Source of the DNA: Neurospora crassa OR74A
Lineage: Eukaryota > Ascomycota > Sordariomycetes > Sordariales > Sordariaceae
DNA: 64,000 nt
Assembly: GCF_000182925.2 (NCBI RefSeq)
Contig: NC_026507.1
Span: 3,410,001 to 3,474,000, forward strand
Direction of reading: 5' to 3'
Part shown: one piece after another, positions 12,450 to 24,900 of the stretch
Layout of the letters: each line of letters begins with the position of its first letter
How positions within the stretch are numbered: position 1 is the stretch's first letter
Made by a program: the position numbers and the translations under genes
Notes under the pieces: model-generated
What the model was told of the DNA's origin: nothing
What the model saw: the letters and a program-made list of their open reading frames with translations, nothing else
The model's database searches: none

Positions 12450-15400
12450 TTACTTTTAGGCAATTAAGAGCATCCGGAACGAAATTCAACTTCCCTAGAA
12501 TATAAAAGATTTTTAAACTATAGCTAAATAAATAAATAGAAGTATTAATTAATTTACAATTAACGTAATTAGTGGAAGTTGTACGTAAGGAAGTTTGTTC
12601 GATAATTCCCTTTATAATTAAATAATCGGTTAAAATAATAATAGGGAGATTATATAAATATAATTATATATAGAGCTTCTTAACCGCCTATACTAAATAG
12701 GCCACTTCTACTTTGGAAGGTCTATAGTAAATTTCAATTTTAGTAAGGACCTTACTAAAAAATATAATAGGAAGGATTTAAAAAGAGGGGATATAGCTAC
12801 CTCCTATTTATTAGGTATTATCTTTTAAATAGAATAGTATAATACTAAACCCTTATTCAAGGGAGCTATTAATTTAAAGGAAAACTTATATATTTAGATT
12901 TAAATAATATAAAATAGTAGGGTTATTACAAACTGCCTATTAGAGTGCCTCGAAAGCGGCTTTCTCGGCCGGTATAGGTATATAATACGTTTTAATACAA
13001 TAGGCTATACACTATATTAACTTTCTAGTTTCAACTTTGCCCAATTTGTAGCCTTTAATAAAGAGGCTAACTTTACAGTTTTAAAGGGGTTTAACGAACT
13101 AGGCGTAATATAGAATAAAGTATTGTAAAAACCCTATACTACTAATATATTACTTAAGCGCTTTTAAACTATCCGGGAAGGCTAGCTTCTTAAAGGCTTC
13201 AATTCTATCTTTAGTAATAAATAAACTAAATCTATTAATATAGAAACCTAAGAGTTCGACGCTAAAGTAATTTAAATAGGACTTCTTTAAGGAGAGTATA
13301 ATATTTTTAAATATAAAGAGAATAAAAATTGTATTTAAGTATTTTATATAATCGTTAATTGAGTCGGACGTAATAATAATATTATTAATATACACTCAAT
13401 AATAAGACTTATATTCCTAAAGTAATATATTTATAAAATACTAAATATAGGCGGGCGTATTCTTAAAACCCATTTGGGCGACTATAGGTTGCTTGAGCTT
13501 ACGGTATATAATTAAGGTAAAATAATCCTTATATTAAAGCTAAATTCCAAATTAGTAGAAAAAGGAGATAACGTTAATAATTATAATAATTACCTTCCCT
13601 CTTATAAAGGTAATAATCTCGCCTTATAGTAGTAATAAGTAATTATTTAGTATTATTAAACTATTAAGAATATGTAAATCAATAACCGGTTTACCTTTAA
13701 GCCCGTTCTTAGTCTCCCTCTAAATAATAAAAACGGAGTAAGCGAATAAAGTAGCGTACTTAACCCAATTTATTTTATCCTATTTATATAGAGTATCAAA
13801 AACTTTATTGATTATAGCTTAATCTTTTTTATTTAAAGGATATATATAAATTATAACTTTATAATTCTATTAACCTTCAACTAAAGGGACTTTTATTATT
13901 TCTTCCTTAAATATATCTACTAACCCTCCTTCCTTCTACAACCTTAGGAATTTTTTAATTAACTTTACTAGCGCCCTAAATATACGCTTACTACCTATAA
14001 AAATATATACCCCTTCTTCAATTACAATCTCGGAGGCTTTTTTATTTATACAGATACCTAATATAGATTACTTCTCGGGCAACTTAGGGTACAATACCGG
14101 CGAATCGCTTAAAGTAGGGTTATTAATCATTAAGGCTGGGGATATTGTATTATTAATATATTTCTCAGTTATTAAATTAGCCTGCTTATTAAAGAGAATA
14201 TTTAAATTAATATCCAATTTAATGTTAGTTAGGACCGAATAGGCTTAATAAATAGTTTCGGTCGTAGTTTTAATTGTTAGGGATAAATTTAATTCTATAG
14301 TATTTAGAACCTAAAATACTATTACTATCTTGTAAATATTCGCCTACAATGCTACGAAATAACTATTCAAATTATATTTAATAATTATACTAATCTTCTA
14401 CTTATAAAGAATAATTAAATTTTCTCCGGTTATATTCTTTATTAACGCTACTCATAAGGAATATATATTAATAACCGCGCTTACAACTATAGGGTAAAAT
14501 AAATTGAATAGGAAAGGCCTATCCTTTAATAGTATAATATAATAAATTAGTACTATACGCTCTTCTCCCGGTCGGAGTATTACCTTCTTCTAAGTAACTA
14601 CCTTCCTAGTATAGTAATTAGGGGGCTTAAGTACTTCGAAGTAGGTATTAAAATTGTTTTGTAGAAGGCGAACTTCTATTATATAGTAGTCGATATAGAC
14701 TTATTGCAAATAAAGGAAAGAATTTACTAGTAAGAAGTTTGGCTCGAATTCCTTAATAACCTATCTGGTAGTTATCGTCTTTAATAGAGTAGGGTTACTT
14801 TTAAAATCCTTACTTAGGAGGTAAAAAGTAAAGGTTACTTATTTAGTAAATTTAATTAATTTACTACCGATACCTTTAACTTTAGTAATATAATTGGTAA
14901 AAATAGAGTAATCTAGCGTATTTAAAAAAGCTCGGCTAATAATAGTTTTCTTAACTCCTAGGTTTATATAGATTTTAACCGGTTCTAAATTTAGGGTAGC
15001 CATCGCTATTACCTATAAATAAATAAATCTAGAGAGGGGGCCCTTCCTAGAAAATTCGTTATTCTAAGGGGTAGCTTTTTAAATAGGAAACTCGTAATTT
15101 AATATAATATAGAAGATTAGGTCTGGTTTAAGGCGTATACTTATTATAGCTTATTAATTTATATACGAATTGAAATAGTAAAATATTTAATTATAGAACG
15201 TAAAGACTTTTTTATAGTAATTGCATTTCTAAAAGTTAGTATCGAAGGGTAAAATAGCGGAGATAGCGTTTCGTATATACTTAGATTTTAAATTACATCC
15301 TTTTACGTAGTACTTCTTTATTATTATAGAGTTAAATTCTTTTAAATACTTAAAATAGGTTAATTCACTACTATATATATAGTAGATTAAACTATTAGAA

Positions 15401-18400
15401 CTAGAATTATAATCCTCTAAATCGCTTACAAAGTTAATATAATCGGAGTCTATATTCTTATCCTTCTTATTAATATAATTAGCACAGTCCCTACTCCTAT
15501 CTCTACTATTATAATTGCGGCTACGGGTACAGTCGGTATTACGGTTGCAATCGGAACCTTAGTTACGGCTGCAATCTCTATTATAGCTCAAACTTCGGTT
15601 ATAGTTGGAGTAGCGATTACGGTTGCAGTTGCAATTACGGTTATGGCTACAATTACGGTTAGAGTTTCTTCTAGTAGTAAAGTCGGTATTTCGGTTATTA
15701 TATTTGTAATATCCTTAGCTTTAATAGCTATAGTTGCAATTCTAGTTATATTTATATAAGGTAGTGGAATTACAGCTTTAACTAGAACTATACTTGCTTC
15801 GGGCTAAAGCGACTAGGATAGCTTTAATCTTTTTAATTTCTTTAAAATATTCTTCAATATCGCTAAAGAAGGGGGGGGCTCGAAGGGTAGTTTTAATACT
15901 AAGATTTATCCTATTCCAAATTTATACTATTACACCGTACTAATTATTATAATACTTAAATATAATACCTATTATACGAATATAGCGGAACTATTTAAGA
16001 ACGTATAAAATAATAGCGTTAGGGTCTTTATAAATATAGTAGAGACGGAGCTTATTTTTATTAAACTTGTAGGTTACTATAGTAGAATTAGAAATAAATC
16101 TTCTAACTAAAACTTAAGTTAGGGCTTTAATTGAAGTATATAATTAACAATAGCATTTAAGGGTAATTTAATTATACTATTATATTAGAACTACTCCCTA
16201 CAATAAGGAAGGTTATAGGCGTACAATTAATCTATAAGCGACGAGGAAGGTGTTCGGGTCTTCTAAAATAGTATTAATACAATCGGCGAATATAGTAGCA
16301 TTAGTATAGATAATTAACGTACTGTCCTCAATTATACCTATATTATTAGAATTATTAGTAAATAGGTTAAATACGTTAATATCCTCCTTTTTAAATTTAA
16401 AGTCTTTATTTCCCTCGTTATACCTAGCGTCTCCAATTCTAGTACAAAAAGAAGTTAAAAGAAGGGGCGGGGGAGGGGTTGGGTTATATTTACGGAAATA
16501 ACGGGGGTTATAAGTATTGAAATAATTATAATTAAAGCTGAAATTAAAATTATCCGAATTAAAATCATTATTTTTATTATTAATATTATCGCCGTCGCTA
16601 GAGTTATTAGGATTAGCTCGGGTAGTGCGGTTAGGGGGTTTAAGGGGGGCGCTACTTCTAGCCTTACTAGTAAACGAATTTTCGATATAACTAGCGTCCG
16701 CAACCTTACTAGCAAACAATTTAATCTTATTAATATAATAAGGGTCCGTAGCCTTAGTAAACGATTTATTAACCGGGTTAAACTTAGTATTTTTACTAAC
16801 CTTAATAGTAGTTTTACTAACTTCGGCAGCGGCTTAGCTAGCCTCGTCGCGGGAAAGATCCGGGTAAACGGCGGTATAAACATTTCTAGCGTAGAATTTA
16901 CAAATTTACTTGAAATATTTTTTATATATACAGGCTTATCTCTCTATTATTTAACGAAGATTATTATTACGGACTTTAAATCCGTTAATCTATTTTATAA
17001 AATTATCTTTATTAAACTTATCTTTATAAATAATATTAGTAATACAGGGGTCGGTAGGGTAATCAATAGGGCGAATATAGGAACGGAGAAGCGGACTACT
17101 ATTACAATCGATTAATTTTCTTAAAGTAATACAATTAATTAATTTAAGCAAAAATTATTTAGTAAAATTATACGGGACCGGAACGTACTTATATCTCTTA
17201 GGGACTTTACATAAATAGAGCGGGACCTCAATATATATAACGTCGTCTTCTAAATCGGTATACTCAACGGTTTATTTACAAGAAGGGCCTTTACTATTAT
17301 TATAATTATAATCGGAGGATTTATTAAGTAATATATAACGGATAATAGTAACATTAAATCGGTCGGATCCGGTATTTAGAAAGCGACTAAGCATCTCAGT
17401 TTTCTCCTTACCCTTTATAATAGGTTTTAAAGCTTTAATTGCGTTTATAACCTTATTATAAGTATAATAAATATCGGCTTCCAAATTCGCAACAGAAGTA
17501 TTAAAATAGTCGATCCGAATTCCCTAAATATAGGCATCTCTAATATAAATAATAAATTGCTTATACATTTTATCCTTAAATTTATATATATTATTATTAA
17601 CTCCTCTAATAAAAGTATCTATAGTTTAGAGGCACTTCTATATCTTCTTATTAAAAACGCATTTAGGACCCTCATTATCCTCGTTAGACTTAAAATCGTC
17701 GCGACCGAAAGTAACTATATTATAATTATTATAAGGGGAGCTATACTTCTATAGGGAAGGGAGGGCGAAGTCTTCCGGAAGGTTAATAGCAGAGGATTAT
17801 TAAAATTTAGAAGGGGAGAACGAACTCGCTACTATCGAAATAATATTATTTATAATACTTAATTTAGAAGGGGGGGCGTTGGCGGTAGGAAGGCTTGAGG
17901 CTACCTAGGGTTGGGTAGACTTTTGAATTTGCAACTAGGTAAATTAATTATTTAGATAATTAATATTATAAATAGCAGGCGTAAACGGCTTATATAGAGA
18001 ATAGCATACTATAATTTATTAGTTAGAAGGGTCTTTACCTACTATAATAAATCGATAGGAGGCTAAGGAGAGGGTATTAATATAAGTTTATCTATTTACA
18101 ATTATAGTATTTTAAATAAAAAGATTAGGGTAATAGTAGAGGAGATAAATAGGAATTTATTTTCCTTAGTACTATCTTACGACGAGCAATTAATAATTAT
18201 AAGGGGGAGGAGAAATAGTAAGAATTATTTTTACAACGAATATAGTTGCTAGGGTTACCCTTCGTATTAAGTATTAAGTAAATAACATTCGGATTAGGGT
18301 AGTACTAAAGCTTTAATATATTCGTTCGGGTCGATGCGAATATAATAGTATAATATTAGGAAGTGGGTAGGGGATAGAATATAATACTATTTCGCAACAA

Positions 18401-18650
18401 GTAATTAAAATTCTATTAGTTAGAAGTAGGAAGGATCGCGGGGTTAATATTATTACAATATAGGATCTTACGATTGTAAAGAGAGGTAAATTCGCAATAA
18501 ATCGATGAACCTACTAAGTTAATTAATAATACTTAGCTATAAAACTAGGTATATAATTAAAAGAATAGTCTAATTACTACTTATATAATTACAACTACTA
18601 CTTAATAGGGTAACCTAAATACTTCTAAATACTACAATATAATAAGTACT
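12450..18650 (-). mobile_element. Ty3/gypsy retrotransposon relic lacking integrase
   Basis: Read on the minus strand. Gag-like frames lie at about 17.5-16.2 kb, including a 168-codon stop-free stretch at 16213-16719. Next comes an Arg/Asn/Cys repeat tract at 15.8-15.48 kb, then a protease-like segment at 15.0-14.5 kb. RT at 13.85-13.15 kb has QMGFKNTPAY and an active site reading YINN where YxDD is expected. RNase H is at 12.95-12.65 kb, with the block GKLNFVPDAL near 12.5 kb that normally precedes the integrase. The sequence then changes abruptly at about 12.44 kb, so integrase is missing. Numerous RIP stops show the element is dead. Confidence 0.8.
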
Positions 18651-18914
18651 ATATATAGTATTAGAAGTAAAAGAAGAAGATAATAGAAGAAGAAAGGCGT
18701 AGCCGAAGGCCGCCTAGCGCGGGAATCCCTTTATAGGAATTCCCTTATCTTATCGCTAGCCTATATACAGGTCCTACGACTAAGCGAGCCGGGCACGTGC
18801 TTAGGCACGTGCCTGGGCATACTAGTACCTCCATCGGGGGTGGGCATGTCAAGAGCTATGCCTAGTCTACTCTAGTCAATTGAATTAATTATATATAGGA
18901 TGCTTCCCGCATTA

Positions 18915-19154
18915 CTAGTCACGTGTGACCAGTCCACCCGGCCGCTCGTGTATGAAGGTTGCTATAACCGGGTCGTACCCGGCCGGCAAGCCGCAGTCCT
19001 AATTGAATAGGACTGCGATAAGATAAGGAAGCTTTATAAGGCTTGCCCTCTAGGCCAGCCGTTAGCTTCCGGTTCTTCCTTCTATATTATCTTTTACAAC
19101 GCTTTTAAATATTATTATACTATTATTTGTAGAACACTCCGGTTACCTATATTA
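18915..19154 (+). repeat. direct repeat A, copy 1 (LTR-like)
   Basis: This 240-bp sequence recurs in the same orientation at 28377-28616 with equal length. Shared landmarks are aaggttgctataaccggg, ctaattgaatagga, gataaggaagctttataagg and a 3' end with cactccggttac. Differences are mostly C/T and G/A transitions, as RIP would give. It lies just upstream of the minus-strand Ty3/gypsy. It is probably an LTR or part of one; no TG...CA ends or target duplication could be fixed. Confidence 0.8.
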
Positions 19155-19879
19155 AATAGTAATTATAATTAAAAATTAATTAACTAGATTAAACCTTCCG
19201 ATTAGAGCCTTTAATTAGGTGAACTAATTAATCTTACCCTCCTAATCGTACGATCCTATATCGTTCGTACAATACCGACCCTGCGATTGTAAATAATAAT
19301 AAATAATCCTTTACCTTTATATTTTTAAATCCCTTCCTATCCTTCCCTTACACCTTCCCTGTACTTCCCTATTATACTATACTAACTTACTCGTATTAGT
19401 TCGTATCAATTAGAATATTTAATATTATACTACCCTAATTTAAACTCCTATAAACTTTAATACAAAGGGTAACCCTATCTATTAATTATTTAACTCTCAA
19501 ACGTATATTTTTCCTCCCTATTTATTCTCCTACTAAATACTATCTTTAGTATTAATATTATTATTCGTTAATAATTATAACTAAATAAACTATAAATAAA
19601 ATAACCTTTATACTATAACTAATTACAATTTAACTAATAATTTACTTAGTAGTTTACTATTAACGTACAATAATTTATCCCAATAAGAAAATTACTTTAC
19701 TAACAACTTCAATAATCTAATTAATTATAATAATACTATTATTGGACAAACAAAGTACCTCTCTACTTATAGTAAATTACCCTTTATATAACCAATCTAA
19801 CCCCCGCCCAACCTAATAATATAGTCCAATAAAATTAAACAGCCTAATACCGCTAAATCGAAGTAAGATCCTTTAACCT

Positions 19880-21232
19880 TACAATAATTAAAAAACCCTT
19901 CTAAAACTAATTCTTTACTACCCCCATTATCTTCTCTACTACCTAAACTTCCTACCCTACCTTTAAAACTATATCTACTCCCCGCAATATTACCTATTAA
20001 AATAATCTCCGCAATATCTCCAACTAAAATAATCTTTATTATACCGAACAATCCACAAACTATAATTAATAAATTATTAATAAAATTAACCTTTATCCTA
20101 ATAACGCCCAATAACTATACTAAACTAGCTATAGAAGAAGCTCCTAAGAAGGAACCTCCTTCCCCCTCTAAATTTAAAAATATTATAGCGTTTATAAAGA
20201 ATATATTTAATAATAAGCCTAAAGTAATACCCTCCGAAGTCGGTCTAAATAAAAAAGATAATACTTCTTATATTAAATACTACCCTACTAAAAACTACCC
20301 TTCGATCCAATATAATTGTAATTTAATAACTATAGGGCGTAATAACCTATATAATTACGTATAGGAAAATACAGCGGCCCCTAGGGAATTAAAGTACAAG
20401 ATAAAAAAATCCTCGTTTAGCTTAAAACGTCCTACAATTCCTAAATATTTTAAAATTAATATTAAAACTCTTTAATACCTAATTAATAAAACGGCCTTCG
20501 TTAACGACCGATAAGGTCGTAACTTCGCTATACTATCTAATTAAATTATTGTAGTAAATTATAATGTTAAAGGCTTTACCGACTTCGTAAATAAGCGTTT
20601 CGAAACTATTCGACTAGCTAATAATAAAATATAAATAAAAATTAATATAATTAATAGTAAAGTTACTATAATAGGCTCTAAAGTAATATAAATTAATATT
20701 AACCTTAATACTATAAGTAGAAAGGTTATATTAATATAAGTAGACCTTGCTATACTCAAGGTAGCGACTAAGTAATTTACTGAATTAAATAAACGTATTA
20801 AAGATTAATTTTCTTCTATTATTAAAATATTTAATATTAAAACACCTCCAACCCTTCTACCTAGCATATACCCTAAATTTACTATGAATAAAGAAATATT
20901 ACGCTTAGTAAAAACCCAGGTAATACTAAAAAAGCGAATAATTATTTAATATTATACCCTACTAACTAATATCCCTTCGACTAGCAGTCCTATACCCCGA
21001 TTTATTAAATTACCCCCCGGCCTAATATTAATTAAAGATTAACGTGAATACTCAATATTTAGAAGTCCTCTAGCCACTAAAATAAATTTCAGTATATATA
21101 AAATTACACTTCCAAAACCTATAATCGAAGACAGTTTAAAAACCCTAAAGTTAATAACTATTAACCTCCCCACCTACGCCGCACTATACTAATTAAAGAA
21201 GAGGGATCCGGGTCTTCGAAGAGGGTAATAGA
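19880..21232 (+). pseudogene. RIP-killed ORF of unknown family
   Basis: One plus-strand frame of about 450 codons stays readable from about 19.88 kb to a stop at 21.23 kb. It is interrupted about a dozen times, and nearly all the stops checked are TAA, which RIP makes from CAA. It begins with a Pro/Leu-rich segment (LLPPLSSLLPKLP). A helical middle includes NKRFETIRLANNKI near 20.6 kb. A basic C-terminus reads KKRDPGLRRG. I do not recognise the protein. Its last ten codons lie inside repeat B copy 1, so repeat B may be the 3' end of the element that carried it. It could be a Gag or ORF1 protein. Confidence 0.5.
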
Positions 21233-21938
21233 TTCGACGGTAGATTCGATATGGAAATTGGAAGGATGAATAATAAGGTAAAAATGGTCTTTCTTTCTTT
21301 GGTGAAGAAATAGGGTTGCAGTGTAGGAAATTGATCTTTCTCGAGGTATAGGCGTGTAGAGGAGTCAAAGATGAGTAGAATAGTATATAGTTTGTATGTA
21401 TAGCTCTTATATTGGTAAAGATATAGAAGAGTAACTATAGAGAAGAAAGAAAGCTTCTTCCTCGGGGGAAGGCCTTCTTCTTATAGACTTTCTGAGCCAA
21501 CCGGTTGTCCTACGGACAAGCCGTTTGTTTCGTCGGATTCTTCGGCTTCCGGAGATTCCGGAGATGGTCTGTTTGTTCGTATTCGCTAAGGAATAGCCGA
21601 AGGGGGTAGTGGTGAAACTTCAAGGGTAAGCGAGATTAAATCTCCACTTTCCATTTCGACCCCTGTCTACCCGGGAGGTTTCTTCCACCCTGGAACTCTT
21701 TGAGGCTCCCTGAGCCTCCCTGGGCCACATTAGGCTTCTGGGCCGCCTTGGCAAGCCTGGTAGACTACCCTCTAAGAGGGTTAGGGTTATATAGTAGAAT
21801 TTTAATTATTAATATATATAATTAATAAAAATCAATTTATATATATATATTTATATATAATTACTTATACCCGTAAGGTATAATATAACCCCGTAAATCC
21901 GTTATATATATATAATATTATATAGTATATATAGTAAG
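21196..21938 (+). repeat. direct repeat B, copy 1
   Basis: About 743 bp recurs at 28919-29691 in the same orientation. Shared landmarks are ggtcttcgaagagggtaa (one mismatch), gaagaaagaaagcttcttcc, ttcggcttccggagattcc, gactaccctc and a TA-rich tail ending atatatagtaag. This copy is GC-richer and keeps many CA/TG sites that are TA in copy 2. It could be an LTR of the Ty3/gypsy that follows, or the 3' untranslated end of the upstream unknown ORF. Confidence 0.85.
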
Positions 21939-24900
21939 CCTAATACTAATATATCCTCTTTCTAATTTAAATATTAAGTTTTACCCCAATATCGTTGAAG
22001 CCTCATTGGTTATTAACGCCTACCCTTAATACCTATAAATTAATAACAATATTAATCCGTACTATTAATATTATTCTTAAAGAATTTAAGAAGAATTCTA
22101 AATAAATTACTAAGGATATAGATGTAATAAAAAAGGATATTAATACCCAAATTGCCGCACTACAAACCTTACTTATAATTCGCCCGAATTTACCCCCCAA
22201 CTACAGCTATAGTTTCCTAAAAACTATAACCGCTATTATAAAAGCGTGATCCTACGAGAGATTTGACTGCAAGATTAGGAGGCACAAATCAAAGTAATAT
22301 TAAGTATAAAGAGGGAAAGGGAAGTTGTACGAACGAAGGTATTCGGAATTAGATATATAAGTTAGAATTCTACCAACGGTCGCCGCCTCCCCTTTCCAGC
22401 TATCTATCAATAAGAATTTAAACCTCATTCCATCCGGTATCCCATCGCCCAGTGGCTAGTGCTCTGGGATGCCGTCCAGCTATGCTATGACAGTTATAAG
22501 GAATTTAAATAATAAGGATCCCGATAATAATAATAGTAATATACGTTTCCTACTTAGTAGAGGTTTCCTACTTAGAAGCGGAAGCTTCTTACTAGGAGGA
22601 GGAGGAGGAGGTTTTCCCCCTAATAACGAACCTATATCTAATTTCTACAGAGGATACCCTTAGGAATATATTAAAATTAAAAAGAAAGAAGTTAGCTATT
22701 TTAATCCTTACTATTCCAATCCCAACGACCTTAGTATAGTTTAAAATAATAAAGATATTATTTATATTAATATAATTATATTCGTAGACCGCCTACTATT
22801 TATAATAGAAGACTTCCCTATATTAAGAATAAAGGTAGAAAGCTAGCTAGTCCGCTTATTTCCCTAATTACTATAGGGAATAGTATTCTTATAGTAGTAC
22901 AATTAATTAAAGCCCGACTAACGCTACGTAATACGTAGTAAAAGCCTTTGCGGTTTATACGATAGAATAGTCGTTCGTTTTAGACCGGATTTAGTAATTA
23001 CTATACGTAAGTTTAATTAAGGAACTATTACTTTGAGGGATATTATAGTAAACGAGAATGCGGTTTCGATATATATTGTAAAAAAATTCCGGTTGGCCCG
23101 TACAATAAGTATACTCTTTTAGACCGAAGATAATTAGTATAGCGTTATAATATATATTTAAAGTAGTATAAATACGTATATTAAAGCCTTATTATAACCC
23201 CTACGTAAGATAGGCTTCTTAGCCGACTATATAGTAGAAATCGACGATACTAGAGAACTATTTATATTTATAGTTAAAAATAAGTATTCTAATATTCTCC
23301 TTAAATTTACTTATACTATTTTGAATTCTATTAACTATACTACTAACAATTTAATAAATAATAACTCCTATTACGAATAGTATTATAATTGTAATTCTAG
23401 AGTTATTAGTTGCGATTCGCGCTATAACGATTATAACCGCCGCCTTAATCGCTACAATAATTATACCGACCGATATAATAATTAATACGACGATTACTAT
23501 AATAATTATTGTAACGACTATTATAACAATTAATGCAATAATTATTAAGATACCTATTGCGATAATAGAATTAAAGAAGGTAGGGATAATAGGATTAGCA
23601 ATTGTACTTATTATATTGAAAGTACTAAGGAGTAGGAGGATAGCCCTAATAAGGTTAATTAAAACGATACTATATTTATAAACGATTCTAATTTAAATAG
23701 CGATACTATTAATACTTATTATATATATAATAGAGAATTAATTTGTTATAAGTACTTTAAAGAATTCGATTCCGCCCTATTAAAAAAGCGCTACGTAAAG
23801 TAATACTCTCCTTATAAAGTAATAGAATATAAAGCTATATAGCTACTTTTTAAGATTCTTATTATTAGAAGGATTTACAATTAATATTACAAAGTTTGTC
23901 CGTCTTGCAATACTATATTTAAATATATTAAGAAATATAAATACGTTTTAATAAATATGTATAAAGAGAAGGAAAAAGAGCTAGATGTTATTTATTATAT
24001 TGGTAGCCCTATAAATTATAAGGTTAAGGAATTAAAAGCCTATCCGAATAAGGACCTAACTAGTAATCCCCTCTCGAATTATATTTATTTATATATTAAA
24101 GTAAGGACGGCGCCCGATAGTAAAAACTTTAAAGTATACTTCGACTTAGGTACGGGACGTAGTATAATTAATTGTAAAATCTTGTTCGGCCTCTAATATT
24201 CGATTTTAATAATTTATTTTATAATAGTACGAGGGGTAGGTAATAAATTAATAAAATTAAAGGAATAAGCTACCTTTATAATATATTTCCCTAGTATTAA
24301 TTAGTATAGTGAAGATACCCTACTGAAAGTAGAAGTAAGTGTTTGGGTAATAGATAACTTAACGTTTAATATTTTATTTACTAATTCCTTCCTATATTTA
24401 TAGTAAATTAATATCGATTACGAAGCTAAATTAGTCCGCTTCCCTAAGGATAGTTTCGTAGTAAATTTTTAGTAGTAAAACGTTTTAATAAATGTAATAG
24501 AAAAGTTATAATCGGGAAGAAGATTTTATTATTTCTAAATAAGTAAATTATAGTGCCGATTTACTATAAGCTATTATTAAAAGACTGTTCTTTTACCTTT
24601 ACGTTACAATACATAATTTTTCCTTATGCGATTATTAATACTAAATCCCTATAGTTTATTCTTATTAAAAACAATTCTCAAATAATTATTAATATTTTAA
24701 AGAATTTTTATATTAAATCGATCGGCGAATACGAAGATGGCGGTTTTTTCTAAGCTTTATAAACTAATTTTAATATTACTATAATCGTCGAATAAGTATT
24801 AGCTATCCTCAACAGTAACTTAGATATTACGCTGGTAGAGGCGGTGGAATAAGTTACTAAAAGCTTCCCGCTTCTACTAAATATTAAGATCCTCCTATTT

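Noticed and set aside
16213-16719. 168-codon open frame in the AT-rich block
   Set aside because: It is part of the gag region of the minus-strand Ty3/gypsy, not an independent gene.
18780-18860. GC-rich hairpin-like sequence with gcacgtgc palindromes, considered as an RNA gene
   Set aside because: No tRNA or other RNA consensus. It lies next to repeat A and is more simply part of an LTR-like region.
19797-20111. 104-codon minus-strand frame
   Set aside because: The opposite strand gives a much longer RIP-interrupted frame with TAA-only breaks, so this one looks like its shadow.
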